Assembly: GCF_051027545.1 (NCBI RefSeq)
Contig: NZ_CP194902.1
Location: 62,001-126,000 of the forward strand
Direction of reading: 5' to 3'
Origin: Methylocaldum sp002005105
GTDB lineage: Bacteria; Pseudomonadota; Gammaproteobacteria; Methylococcales; Methylococcaceae
DNA: 64,000 nucleotides
Within the stretch, counting starts at the first letter, position 1; every line of letters begins with the position of its first letter. This document shows, in pieces, positions 53,115-62,262 of this stretch. The position numbers and the translations under genes are program-made. The notes beneath the pieces are model-generated. The model did no database searches. It saw nothing but the letters and a program-made list of their open reading frames with translations, and was not told where the DNA came from.

Positions 53115-53465
53115 TCAAATTTTTTCTTTGATACGGGCGGCCTTGCCAGTGCGGCTGCGGAGATAATAAAGTTTCGCGCGACGAACGTCGCCGCGGCGCT
53201 TAACCTGAATATCCTGGACCTGAGGACTATAGGTTTGGAAAACCCTTTCCACGCCCTCGCCATGAGAAATTTTGCGCACCGTGAAAGCGGAATTGTATCC
53301 CCTGTTCCGCTTGGCGATGACCACGCCTTCATAGGCCTGCAGGCGCTCGCGATTTCCCTCTTTCACCTTCACCTGTACGACCACGGTGTCGCCTGGACCA
53401 AAGTCCGGGACCGTTTTCTGGCTCATCCATTCGCGCTCAAGTTGCTGAATAATGTGACTGGACAT
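53115..53465 (-). CDS. rplS: 50S ribosomal protein L19
   Basis: 116 residues. FGPGDTVVVQVKVKEGNRERLQAYEGVVIAKRNRG and the basic end VKRRGDVRRAKLYYLRSRTGKAARIKEK are L19 signatures. It lies at the 30S-50S interface. It is the last gene of the rpsP-rimM-trmD-rplS operon, 11 bp after trmD. The length is normal (E. coli 115). Confidence 0.98.
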   Translation of the reverse strand: MSSHIIQQLEREWMSQKTVPDFGPGDTVVVQVKVKEGNRERLQAYEGVVIAKRNRGYNSAFTVRKISHGEGVERVFQTYSPQVQDIQVKRRGDVRRAKLYYLRSRTGKAARIKEKI

Positions 53466-53476
53466 TGCGATTCCCC

Positions 53477-54226
53477 TTAATTCGTTCCGGCTTTCAATTC
53501 GTGTTTAAACTCTTCCAGCAAATTCCGCTGCTCCGCATCGAGCTCAAGCTTAGCTAATAAATCTGGTCTTCTTAACCAAGTTCGGCCCAGGGACTGTTTC
53601 AAGCGCCAGCGTCTGATCGCAGCATGGTCTCCACTCTGCAAAATCTCAGGAACTCGCCGGCCATCGAGCATTTCAGGCCGAGTGTAATGGGGGCAATCCA
53701 ACAACCCCGCCATGTGCGAGTCCTGAACAGCCGAATCTGCATGCCCTAAAACACCAGGCAGCAATCTAACCACCGCATCGAACATCACCAGCACCGCCAA
53801 CTCGCCACCGCTCAAGACATAGTCACCTATCGACCACTCTTCGTCGATTTCGGCTTCGATCAGGCGCTCGTCGACTCCCTCGTAGCGTCCGGCAACCAGA
53901 ACAAGTCTCGGCTGCCGAGAAAGACGAACGACAACATCTTGAGTCAACAAACCGCCTTGCGGGCTCAAATAAATCGTCTTTGCCGCTAGGTCCGAGTCGG
54001 CTCGTGCCGCACGGATTGCACTGCGCAACGGCTCGACTTTCATAACCATGCCCGGCCCACCGCCGTAGGGACGATCATCTACCGTTCTATGCCGATCCGA
54101 GGTCCAGTCCCGCGGATTCCAGAGCTTGAGATCGACAATCCCTCTTTCGATTGCCCGCCCGGTTACACCGCACCTGGCGGCACTTTCGACCATTTCGGGG
54201 AACAGGGTAACGACATCGAAACGCAT
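53477..54226 (-). CDS. trmD: tRNA (guanine37-N1)-methyltransferase TrmD
   Basis: 249 residues, SPOUT-fold methyltransferase that makes m1G37 using S-adenosylmethionine and so prevents frameshifting. MRFDVVTLFPEM, DDRPYGGGPGMVMK, VAGRYEGVDERL and DYVLSGGELA form the trefoil-knot and active-site motifs. It is 12 bp after rimM and 11 bp before rplS in the standard operon. Length matches the family (E. coli 255). Confidence 0.98.
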   Translation of the reverse strand: MRFDVVTLFPEMVESAARCGVTGRAIERGIVDLKLWNPRDWTSDRHRTVDDRPYGGGPGMVMKVEPLRSAIRAARADSDLAAKTIYLSPQGGLLTQDVVVRLSRQPRLVLVAGRYEGVDERLIEAEIDEEWSIGDYVLSGGELAVLVMFDAVVRLLPGVLGHADSAVQDSHMAGLLDCPHYTRPEMLDGRRVPEILQSGDHAAIRRWRLKQSLGRTWLRRPDLLAKLELDAEQRNLLEEFKHELKAGTN

Positions 54227-54238
54227 TGAGCTACGGCT

Positions 54239-54739
54239 CTAAAAATCCGGATCCCAATCTACGATTAGAACACCCTCATTCAAGTCGACACTCTTAACGA
54301 ATTCGCCGACCACAAAAGGGATCAAGCGCTCTCGCTCGCCGTGAACCGTCATAACATCGTTCGCACCGGTTTCCATCATGCCGGTCACGGCACCCAGACT
54401 AATGCCGGATGTCGTACGGACCTCAAGCCCGATCAAATCCGCCCAATAATATTCGCCTGGCTTCGTTGGCTGAAACTGTTCTCTGTTAACGAAGATATTC
54501 AGCGTAGATAACTGCAACGCTTGGTCACGGTTATCCACACCCTCCAGATGCGCTACGACCGTGTTCCCATGCCGGCGCCCGCCGACGATCTTAAATTCCT
54601 TTTGAGTTTTCTCATCGCCGATCAGCCACGGCGAATAACTCAAGATATTGTCTGGCGGATCGGTATGTGAGCGAACTCTTACCCACCCTCGGACGCCAAA
54701 CGCACCCAACACTTCACCGGCGACAATCTGCCGCGCCAC
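54239..54739 (-). CDS. rimM: 16S rRNA processing protein RimM
   Basis: 166 residues. The N-terminal VAGEVLGAFGVRGWVRVRSHTD is the RimM beta-barrel signature, and the C-terminal PRC-barrel has YYWADLIGLEV and LIPFVVGEFVKSVDL. It assists maturation of the 30S head by binding S19. It lies 26 bp after rpsP and 12 bp before trmD. Confidence 0.97.
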   Translation of the reverse strand: MARQIVAGEVLGAFGVRGWVRVRSHTDPPDNILSYSPWLIGDEKTQKEFKIVGGRRHGNTVVAHLEGVDNRDQALQLSTLNIFVNREQFQPTKPGEYYWADLIGLEVRTTSGISLGAVTGMMETGANDVMTVHGERERLIPFVVGEFVKSVDLNEGVLIVDWDPDF

Positions 54740-54765
54740 TGTAAACTTGTGTCGCGGGAATAAAT

Positions 54766-55029
54766 TTAAGCCGCAGCCGAGTCTGCGCCTTTCCGAAATT
54801 CCTTAATCAAGGAGTGAACCCGTTCGGTCGTCTTGGCGCCTTGACTCAGCCAGTACTGAACACGCGCATCATTTAAACGCAGTCTTTCGTCTTTCCCGGA
54901 AGCGATCGGGTTAAAAAACCCAACTCGCTCAATGTAACGACCATCTCGTTTACATCTGCTGTCGGCAACAACGACATGATAGAAAGGGCGCTTTTTTGCG
55001 CCACCACGGGCAAGACGAATCGTGACCAT
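54766..55029 (-). CDS. rpsP: 30S ribosomal protein S16
   Basis: 87 residues. MVTIRLARGGAKKRPFYHVVVADSRCKRDGRYIERVGFFNP is a full match to the S16 N-terminus. It heads the four-gene ribosomal operon transcribed leftward. The promoter should lie in 55030-55254, between it and tRNA-Ser, but was not identified. Confidence 0.98.
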   Translation of the reverse strand: MVTIRLARGGAKKRPFYHVVVADSRCKRDGRYIERVGFFNPIASGKDERLRLNDARVQYWLSQGAKTTERVHSLIKEFRKGADSAAA

Positions 55030-55254
55030 TAAATTTCCTCTTAAGGATGCAAGAACAACCCGAAAAAACCAGATATTTTACCGAAAAACCTGTCTATGTG
55101 AAGACTTGGCCGCCAAAATCATGCCAAACCAAGACTCAGCGCCAAAATTGAAACAGATTTGCGTCATACGGGCTAGATTGAAAACAGACTCGCAGCTCCC
55201 GAACCCACCCGAACCGGGTAATCGCCACTCGAGATCTTCTGCGCTTTAATGGAA

Positions 55255-55347
55255 TGGCGGAGAGAGAGGGATTCGAACCCTCGATAGAGCTTTTGACCCT
55301 ATACTCCCTTAGCAGGGGAGCGCCTTCAGCCTCTCGGCCATCTCTCC
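55255..55347 (-). tRNA. tRNA-Ser (anticodon GCT)
   Basis: A 93-nt gene with encoded CCA and the long variable arm of class II tRNAs. The acceptor stem is GGAGAGA/TCTCTCC, and the anticodon loop reads CTGCTAA, giving anticodon GCT for AGC/AGU codons. It follows csrA by 24 bp on the same strand, the usual gammaproteobacterial arrangement. Confidence 0.96.
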
Positions 55348-55371
55348 GAAACTGACGAGATTATAATCGAC

Positions 55372-55578
55372 TTATTCCGTATGCTCAGCTGTTTTTTCTG
55401 GTGTTTGAGCCTGCTGCTCTCTTTTTATGCGCTCATAGATCTCTTCCCGATGCACAGAAACTTCCTTGGGCGCGTTCACACCAATGCGAACCTGATTACC
55501 TTTTACCCCTAATACGGTAACCGTTACATCATCCCCGATCATCAGAGTCTCACCGACTCTACGAGTCAATATCAACAT
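55372..55578 (-). CDS. csrA: Carbon storage regulator CsrA
   Basis: 68 residues. MLILTRRVGETLMIGDDVTVTVLGVKGNQVRIGVNAPKEVSVHREEIYERI is the complete CsrA/RsmA fold, including the RNA-binding Leu4/Arg6 and Arg44 regions. The dimer binds GGA motifs in mRNA leaders. A good GGAAGG ribosome binding site precedes the ATG and itself contains GGA, as expected for autoregulation. It lies between lysC and tRNA-Ser as in many gammaproteobacteria. Confidence 0.98.
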   Translation of the reverse strand: MLILTRRVGETLMIGDDVTVTVLGVKGNQVRIGVNAPKEVSVHREEIYERIKREQQAQTPEKTAEHTE

Positions 55579-55711
55579 AAATCCTTCCTTTCCGGTCGCT
55601 CGTGACCTACCTTAAAATGGTGCCGCTTGCCGCAACACCAAGCCAACCAACACAAACGGTTAAGCGCTATATTATATCAGTTTTTCTTATGTTTATAATG
55701 AAAATTTGACC

Positions 55712-56941
55712 TCACGCCGCTTCCACCGACTGATCGAGATTAAAGGCTTCGTGCAAACTCCGAACTGCGAGTTCCAGATATTTTTCATTCAAAACTACAG
55801 AAATCTTGATTTCGGAGGTCGATATCATCTGGATATTGATCCCCTCTTTTGCAAGAGCCTCGAACATCTTGCTGGCAATCCCGGCGTGCGAGCGCATCCC
55901 GACACCAACCAAGGATACTTTGACAATCTTGTCATCACCAGCAACTTCGCGCGCGCCGAGTTCGGCGCAAGTGCTATGCAGAATGTCCAAAGCTTTTCCA
56001 TAGTCATTGCGATGCACTGTAAACGTGAAATCGGTTGTGCCGTCCTCTCCGATATTTTGGACAATCATATCGACTTCAATATTCGCATTTGCGATGGGAC
56101 CAAGGATTTTATAGGCGATGCCTGGACGATCGGGCACACCCATAATGGTCAGCTTAGCTTCGTCTCGATTGAACGCTATGCCGGAAATTAGCGGCTTTTC
56201 CACGTTTTCTTCCTCGTAACTGATCAACGTGCCAGGGCCTTCCTTAAAACTCGAAAGCACCCGTAGAGGGACATTGTATTTACCGGCGAACTCGACTGAT
56301 CGAATCTGCAATACTTTCGATCCCAAACTCGCCATTTCTAACATTTCTTCGAATGTAATTCGGTCCAGCCGCCTGGCGCGCGGCTCAACGCGCGGATCGG
56401 TGGTGTAAACACCATCCACGTCGGTATAGATCAAGCACTCACTCGCTTTGAGCGCCGCAGCCAGGGCTACCGCCGTGGTATCCGACCCGCCGCGCCCCAA
56501 TGTGGTGATATCACCATCCTCGGTGATGCCTTGAAAACCGGCTACCACCACCACCCTGCCCCGACCGAGATCACTCAAGATGCGATCGGTGTCGATATTC
56601 AAAATACGCGCCTTCGTATGGGCGCGGTCGGTGACGATTCTGACTTGCCCGCCAGTGTATGAGCATGCCGGGATGCCCTTTTCGTGCAGAGCCATGCACA
56701 GAAGAGCTATGGTGATCTGCTCACCCGTAGCGAGCAGTACATCCATTTCCCGCGGCTCGGGACGCGCCTGAATATCCTGAGCCAAGGTCACCAGACGATT
56801 GGTTTCTCCACTCATTGCAGATACGACAACAACGATGTCCTCGCCTCTCCCTCGCGCTTTGACAATGTTGTCGGCGACATGTCGTATTCGCTCGGTACTA
56901 CCCACCGACGTACCGCCGTATTTATGTACGTATAAGGCCAT
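55712..56941 (-). CDS. lysC: Aspartate kinase (monofunctional, lysine/threonine-regulated type)
   Basis: 409 residues. It phosphorylates aspartate at the start of the lysine, threonine and methionine pathway. The kinase domain begins VHKYGGTSVGS and includes GFQGITEDGDITTLGRGGSDTTA; two ACT domains occupy the last 150 residues (ITIMGVPDRPGIAYKIL-type and VSLVGVGMRSHAGIASKMF). This is the Pseudomonas-type Ask with tandem ACT domains, which may also be made from an internal start as a separate regulatory subunit in relatives. It is 25 bp after alaS and 133 bp before csrA. Confidence 0.97.
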   Translation of the reverse strand: MALYVHKYGGTSVGSTERIRHVADNIVKARGRGEDIVVVVSAMSGETNRLVTLAQDIQARPEPREMDVLLATGEQITIALLCMALHEKGIPACSYTGGQVRIVTDRAHTKARILNIDTDRILSDLGRGRVVVVAGFQGITEDGDITTLGRGGSDTTAVALAAALKASECLIYTDVDGVYTTDPRVEPRARRLDRITFEEMLEMASLGSKVLQIRSVEFAGKYNVPLRVLSSFKEGPGTLISYEEENVEKPLISGIAFNRDEAKLTIMGVPDRPGIAYKILGPIANANIEVDMIVQNIGEDGTTDFTFTVHRNDYGKALDILHSTCAELGAREVAGDDKIVKVSLVGVGMRSHAGIASKMFEALAKEGINIQMISTSEIKISVVLNEKYLELAVRSLHEAFNLDQSVEAA

Positions 56942-56966
56942 GTTCTTCTGAGAAGTCTGTCTGTGA

Positions 56967-59567
56967 TTATGCCGTATGGCGCCGCACCCAATCCGGTACG
57001 CTCTTCAACGCTACGTCCAGCATTGCCGGATTGGTCCCCCCAGCTTGAGCCATATCGGCTCGGCCGCCACCTTTTCCGCCGACCTGCACGGCCACTGCGT
57101 TAACCAAATCCCCGGCCTTGATCCGGTTTATCTGATCTTTGGTTACTCCGGCGATCAGCGTCACCTTATCTTCTTTGACCGACCCCAGCACGATCGCTGC
57201 ACTCCCCAGCTTATTCCTGAGTTGATCGACCATATCCCGAAGCCCTTTCGGATCGCTTTCTTCCACTTTTGCCGCCAAAACTTTCACTCCGTCGACCGAT
57301 ATCGCCCGAGAGACCAGATCGTCACCTGCGGCACTCGCCAGCTTTGCTTTGAGTCGGTCCAATTCCTTCTCCAAAGAACGATTTCTTTCGAGAAGCTGGT
57401 TCACTTTTTCATCCAAAGCGTCCCGCCCGGCTTTCACTCTCTCTTCGAGAGACAGCAAGATGCGATCGTTTTTCTCTATCCAATCGACAGCGGCCTCACC
57501 TGTAACCGCTTCGATTCTACGAACTCCGGCTGCCACTCCGGTTTCGCTCACGATCTTAAACAAGCCAATGTCACCAGCGCGTTTGACATGAATTCCGCCG
57601 CACAATTCGGTCGAAAAATCGCCGATCCGAAGGACACGCACGTTATCGCCATACTTCTCACCAAACAAGGCCATCGCTCCCGCCTTGATGGCGGCCTCCC
57701 TCGGCATCATTTCCGCCGTTACGGCATTGTTGGCACGAATCTGTTCATTCACCAACCGTTCGATCGTCTCGATTTGCTCCGCCGTTACCGGCGCAAAGTG
57801 GGAAAAATCGAAACGTAACCGGTCGGGATCAACCAGGGAGCCCTTCTGAGTCACGTGATCCCCTAAAACTTTCCTTAATGCCGCGTGCAGCAAGTGAGTC
57901 GCGGAATGATTGAGCGCCGTAGCATTGCGAGACTCGACATCGACTTCCGCCTCGCAAATCGAACCGGCTTTGAACTCGCCTTTCAATACTCGCCCGATAT
58001 GAAGAATCAAATCGCCGGTCTTCTTCTGGGTATCCGATACTTCGAACAGATTGTCGCCCGCGCGAATGATGCCTCGATCGCCGACCTGTCCACCAGACTC
58101 GGCGTAGAACGGAGTTTTGGCCAAAATCAGAATGCCTTCCTCGCCGGCCGATAGAGTCTCAACGGGCTTGCCATCCCGTAGCGCCGCCTCAACGGCTGTC
58201 TCCTCATGCGAACTCTTATAACCGGTGAATTCACAGCGTACGTCGAGATGTACATCGTGGGAGTAATCGACGCCGAAATGACTGGCCGCGCGCGCGCGCT
58301 CCCGCTGCTCCTCCATTGCTTTCTCGAAACCTTCCAGGTCCAAAATCAGACCATGCTCACGGGCAAAATCGGCTGTTAAATCAACCGGAAAGCCGTAGGT
58401 GTCATAAAGCTGAAACACAGCATCGCCGGAAATCGTCTTGCCGCTCATCCCCTTGAGATGGGCTTCCAGAACTCTCATCCCTTGCTCCAAGGTTTCGGCA
58501 AAACGCTCTTCTTCCTTCTTTAGGACTTGCTCCACCATGGACCGCGCCGCAGCCAAATCCGGATACGCATCACCCATCTGAGCGCAAAGCGGATCAACCA
58601 ACCGGTAAAAGAAGGTCTCGCGAATCCCCAGCTTGTAACCGTGGCGAATCGCTCTTCGAATGATACGACGGAGCACATAGCCGCGCCCCTCGTTGGACGG
58701 CAAAACGCCGTCGGCAATCAGGAAAGCACACGAGCGAATATGATCGGCCAGTACTCTCAACGAGCTGTTGTCGGTGCTTCCGACTCGCGCAAGATCCGCT
58801 GCGGCCCTTATCAAAGCCTTAAAGATGTCGATTTCGTAATTGCTGTGTACGCCTTGAACGACGGCAGCAATCCGCTCCAAGCCCATACCTGTATCGACCG
58901 ATGGCCTAGGCAATGGCGTAAGCGTTCCATCCGGAGCACGATCGTACTGCATGAATACGAGATTCCAGATTTCGATGTACCTATCGCCATCCTCGTTGAG
59001 CGGACCGGGCGGACCTCCCGGAATCCCTTCGCCATGGTCATAGAAAATTTCGGTACAAGGGCCACAGGGCCCCGTGTCGCCCATGCTCCAGAAGTTATCC
59101 TTAGAGCCTATGCGTGCAAACCGTGTTGGATCAACGCCTACATCGTTAAGCCAGATCGCCTCGGCTTCCTTATCCTGGTCGTAAACCGTAACCCAGAGCC
59201 GCTCGGCCGGCAGCTTCAAAACCCCGGTCAAAAATTCCCACGCGTAATGAATCGCATCACGCTTGAAATAATCGCCGAAGCTGAAATTCCCCAGCATCTC
59301 GAAGAACGTATGATGGCGCGCCGTATATCCAACGTTTTCCAAGTCGTTGTGCTTACCACCCGCTCTTACGCAGCGTTGCGCCGAGGCCGCGCGAACGTAC
59401 GGACGCTCTTCTCGCCCCAAAAACACGTCTTTGAATTGAACCATACCCGCGTTCGTGAACAGCAGAGTAGGATCATCGGCCGGAATCAACGAGCTGGATG
59501 GAACGACCGTATGTTGCCGCTCCTCGAAATACTTCAAAAAAAGTGAACGCAGTTCTGCGCTGGTCAT
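56967..59567 (-). CDS. alaS: Alanyl-tRNA synthetase
   Basis: 866 residues. The class II catalytic core opens with LRSLFLKYFEERQHTVVPSSSLIPADDPTLLFTNAGM. The editing domain carries HSATHLLHAAL and the CGGIHV zinc site, and the C-terminal oligomerisation/C-Ala domain is complete. It charges tRNA-Ala and clears mischarged Ser/Gly. It lies between recX and lysC, the common gammaproteobacterial order. Confidence 0.98.
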   Translation of the reverse strand: MTSAELRSLFLKYFEERQHTVVPSSSLIPADDPTLLFTNAGMVQFKDVFLGREERPYVRAASAQRCVRAGGKHNDLENVGYTARHHTFFEMLGNFSFGDYFKRDAIHYAWEFLTGVLKLPAERLWVTVYDQDKEAEAIWLNDVGVDPTRFARIGSKDNFWSMGDTGPCGPCTEIFYDHGEGIPGGPPGPLNEDGDRYIEIWNLVFMQYDRAPDGTLTPLPRPSVDTGMGLERIAAVVQGVHSNYEIDIFKALIRAAADLARVGSTDNSSLRVLADHIRSCAFLIADGVLPSNEGRGYVLRRIIRRAIRHGYKLGIRETFFYRLVDPLCAQMGDAYPDLAAARSMVEQVLKKEEERFAETLEQGMRVLEAHLKGMSGKTISGDAVFQLYDTYGFPVDLTADFAREHGLILDLEGFEKAMEEQRERARAASHFGVDYSHDVHLDVRCEFTGYKSSHEETAVEAALRDGKPVETLSAGEEGILILAKTPFYAESGGQVGDRGIIRAGDNLFEVSDTQKKTGDLILHIGRVLKGEFKAGSICEAEVDVESRNATALNHSATHLLHAALRKVLGDHVTQKGSLVDPDRLRFDFSHFAPVTAEQIETIERLVNEQIRANNAVTAEMMPREAAIKAGAMALFGEKYGDNVRVLRIGDFSTELCGGIHVKRAGDIGLFKIVSETGVAAGVRRIEAVTGEAAVDWIEKNDRILLSLEERVKAGRDALDEKVNQLLERNRSLEKELDRLKAKLASAAGDDLVSRAISVDGVKVLAAKVEESDPKGLRDMVDQLRNKLGSAAIVLGSVKEDKVTLIAGVTKDQINRIKAGDLVNAVAVQVGGKGGGRADMAQAGGTNPAMLDVALKSVPDWVRRHTA

Positions 59568-59607
59568 TTCGCTGCTACCGATGGTTTCATTCTTATTCTT
59601 GTGAGGA

Positions 59608-60048
59608 TTATTCGCTGTCAGGATATCTCAAGCGTTTGAACAAGCGGCGGATCTGATCCGATTCGAAGCCACGTCGCCTAAGAAAGCGCTCCCGCGCCGC
59701 ACGCTCTAGGAGCGAATCCGGAATGGTCTCGCCATACCTTTTGACATAAGTTTTATGGATCAACGCGTCCCAATCCCGATCATTTTCCAGCGATTTATCC
59801 ACGTCGACGCCGTGCTGTCGCAACTCCTGTCTAATCCGGTACGCTCCGTATCCCTTTTCGGCGCGACTGCGCGCGAACACTTCAGCGAAACGCCCATCGC
59901 TCTGCAAGCCTTGAGATGCCAGATCTGCAACGACTTGCTCAACCACGGCTTCCGAATACCCCTTGCGGCAAAGCTTCTGCCGCAGCTCCGCACTGCTGCA
60001 TTCGCGATGTGAAAGATAACGCAGGGCCGCAGCCTTTACCGCCTGCAA
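59608..60048 (-). CDS. recX: Regulatory protein RecX
   Basis: 146 residues, basic and helical with three repeated helical bundles. The pattern YLSHRECSSAELRQKLCRKGYSEAVVEQVVADLASQGLQSDGRFAEVFARSRAEKGYGAYRIRQEL is typical RecX, an inhibitor that caps RecA filaments. It lies 17 bp after recA and is probably read through from it. Length is normal. Confidence 0.95.
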   Translation of the reverse strand: MQAVKAAALRYLSHRECSSAELRQKLCRKGYSEAVVEQVVADLASQGLQSDGRFAEVFARSRAEKGYGAYRIRQELRQHGVDVDKSLENDRDWDALIHKTYVKRYGETIPDSLLERAARERFLRRRGFESDQIRRLFKRLRYPDSE

Positions 60049-60065
60049 CGAGTCGGGAACGTCGC

Positions 60066-61115
60066 TCAGGATCCGGCCTCCTCAAGCGGATCGGACGCAG
60101 CGACCTGCCCCACTGCAGGGGCGCTGCTGCCGAAGGCTTTTTCACGAATCTTAGACTCGATGCTTTCAGCCAACTCCGGACGCTCTTTCAGGAAATTGCG
60201 AGCGTTATCCTTACCTTGGCCGATACGCTCCGCTCCGAGACTGTACCAGGAGCCCGACTTCTGCAGAATGCCGTAATTCACGCCCAAATCGACCAATTCG
60301 CCTTCGTGGGAAACGCCTTCGCCGTAAAGAATTTCGAAATCCGCATTCCTGAACGGAGGCGCCACTTTGTTCTTCACCACCTTGACACGAGTCTCGTTGC
60401 CGACCACTTCGTCACCATTCTTGATCGCCCCCAAACGGCGAATATCGAGACGAACCGAAGCGTAAAATTTGAGTGCATTTCCGCCGGTTGTCGTCTCCGG
60501 ATTGCCGAACATAACGCCGATCTTCATGCGGATCTGATTGATGAAAATGACCAAAGTATTCGAGCGCTTGATATTGGCCGTAAGTTTTCGCAGCGCCTGA
60601 GACATCAAACGAGCCTGAAGACCGACATGGGAGTCGCCCATTTCGCCTTCGATTTCCGCTTTAGGCGTTAAAGCCGCCACTGAGTCGATCACGACGATGT
60701 CGACGCCGCCCGACCGAACCAACATGTCGGCGATTTCCAGTGCCTGCTCGCCGGTATCGGGCTGGGATACCAGCAAATCGTCCAGATTGACACCAATTTT
60801 TTCCGCGTAAACGGGGTCTAGGGCGTGCTCGGCATCGACGAAAGCCGCAACCCCGCCCCGCTTTTGAGCCTGAGCAATGACTTCGAGCGTCAGAGTCGTC
60901 TTGCCGGATGATTCGGGACCGTATATTTCTACGATACGTCCGCGAGGCAAACCGCCGCAGCCCAATGCGATATCGAGAGACAGCGAGCCCGTGGGAATGA
61001 CTTCGAGGTCACGCATCGCGGGGACATCCCCCATCCGCATCACGGACCCTTTGCCAAACTGCTTTTCGATTTGCGAAAGCGCTGCACTCAACGCTTTCTT
61101 TTTGTTTTCGTCCAT
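60066..61115 (-). CDS. recA: Recombinase RecA
   Basis: 349 residues. It binds single-stranded DNA, drives strand exchange and triggers the SOS response. Walker A GPESSGKTTL, the MAW-region AFVDAEHALDP, loop 2 FINQIRMKIGVMFGNPETTTGGNALKFYASVRLD and the acidic end are all present. No intein interrupts it. No canonical LexA box (CTGT-N8-ACAG) is seen in the 40 bp between recA and thpR, so SOS control, if any, uses another site or lies upstream. Confidence 0.99.
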   Translation of the reverse strand: MDENKKKALSAALSQIEKQFGKGSVMRMGDVPAMRDLEVIPTGSLSLDIALGCGGLPRGRIVEIYGPESSGKTTLTLEVIAQAQKRGGVAAFVDAEHALDPVYAEKIGVNLDDLLVSQPDTGEQALEIADMLVRSGGVDIVVIDSVAALTPKAEIEGEMGDSHVGLQARLMSQALRKLTANIKRSNTLVIFINQIRMKIGVMFGNPETTTGGNALKFYASVRLDIRRLGAIKNGDEVVGNETRVKVVKNKVAPPFRNADFEILYGEGVSHEGELVDLGVNYGILQKSGSWYSLGAERIGQGKDNARNFLKERPELAESIESKIREKAFGSSAPAVGQVAASDPLEEAGS

Positions 61116-61154
61116 TAGATTAATACTGACTAAACCGTTGTAAATAATTACTAA

Positions 61155-61730
61155 TTATCTCACAGACGAATCGTCGGGAATAGCCTGAAAACTCGGCAGG
61201 TTCCAGCTCTTCCGCACCAGATACACTGAGCCGGCGCGGCTAATTTGGGACTCGATCAGACTGAACGAACTCACGCGCCAACGGATCGGATCGTCGATAC
61301 TCTGTGACGACACACTGTCGCGGCAAGCTTTCCTGGCCAGCGTCAGATGCGCCCGGAATGGCCTGTTTTCCATGACAAACCCAATTCGACCGAGACCGGC
61401 AGTCAAACTGTTTGCCAAATGGTTCAGCGCTTCCGGCGCACTCAGGGGCGACAGGCAGATAATTCCCTTTTTCGGCCAAAACTCGATTCGATCGAGACTC
61501 AGCTCAAATGACTGTCCGACAATGCTGTCGCCAACCTGACTGACCACCGGCAACCGATCTTCATTCACTTCTCCCAAAAAAGCCAGTGTAATATGAAGAT
61601 TTTCCCCCTTTACCCACTTAGCCGTAGCCGTTTGCTTGAGCGTATCGACAAGCTGCGCCAGTGAAGCGCGTACCGCCCCGTCTGGCCAAAGAGCGAAAAA
61701 CAAACGAAGCGTTTTAATCTCGGCAGACAT
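61155..61730 (-). CDS. thpR: RNA 2',3'-cyclic phosphodiesterase (2H family, ThpR)
   Basis: 191 residues. The two HxTx motifs that define the 2H phosphoesterases are HITL (in ENLHITLAFLG) and HLTL (in RAHLTLARK). LRLFFALWPDG at the start is the ThpR/LigT signature. It hydrolyses 2',3'-cyclic phosphate ends or joins tRNA halves in vitro. ATG 61730 is chosen because AAGG lies 8 bp upstream; the frame extends to 61787. It starts inside the last 17 bp of pncC, so the two are coupled. Confidence 0.92.
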   Translation of the reverse strand: MSAEIKTLRLFFALWPDGAVRASLAQLVDTLKQTATAKWVKGENLHITLAFLGEVNEDRLPVVSQVGDSIVGQSFELSLDRIEFWPKKGIICLSPLSAPEALNHLANSLTAGLGRIGFVMENRPFRAHLTLARKACRDSVSSQSIDDPIRWRVSSFSLIESQISRAGSVYLVRKSWNLPSFQAIPDDSSVR

Positions 61731-62208
61731 CAAGAATACCTTGAAGCGCGACTCTAACCGCTTGCCGCCTGACCTGACGCCGATCACCGCCGAACTGCAT
61801 GTGTTTTACGCGGCAGATGCCATCGCCCCGCTGCCAAGCGAACCATACGGTGCCCACAGGCTTATCCGGCGTACCGCCGGTCGGCCCGGCGATTCCGCTA
61901 ACGGCCGCCGCCACGCCCGCCGCACTATGACTCAAGGCACCCGCAGCCATGGCTCGCACCGTCTCGACGCTGACAGCGCCATAAACTTGGATAATTTCGC
62001 TCGGCACGCCCAGCAACTCGTACTTCGCTTGATTGCTGTAAGTGACGAACCCTCTATCGAACCAAGCGGAGCTTCCGGGCACATCGGTGATACATTGGGC
62101 CACCCACCCGCCGGTGCAAGATTCGGCCAAGACTAGCACTCGCCCCTGAAGCCTCAGGATCTGCCCAACCTCGCGCGCCAACGCGTATAACGCTTCGTCC
62201 TCCGCCAT
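61714..62208 (-). CDS. pncC: Nicotinamide-nucleotide amidase PncC (CinA C-terminal domain)
   Basis: 164 residues. LVLAESCTGGWVAQCITDVPGSSAWFDRGFVTYSNQAK and the AVSGIAGPTGGTPDKPVGTVWFA stretch are the PncC active-site motifs. It deamidates nicotinamide mononucleotide in NAD recycling. It is the short form without the N-terminal CinA domain, as in E. coli YgaD. It heads the leftward pncC-thpR pair, is divergent from mutS (54 bp apart), and precedes recA as in other gammaproteobacteria. Confidence 0.95.
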   Translation of the reverse strand: MAEDEALYALAREVGQILRLQGRVLVLAESCTGGWVAQCITDVPGSSAWFDRGFVTYSNQAKYELLGVPSEIIQVYGAVSVETVRAMAAGALSHSAAGVAAAVSGIAGPTGGTPDKPVGTVWFAWQRGDGICRVKHMQFGGDRRQVRRQAVRVALQGILDVCRD

Positions 62209-62262
62209 ATGTCAGCCATTCGTTCAATCGCAGACCTTTATTCTATCCGATAAACTACTCTG

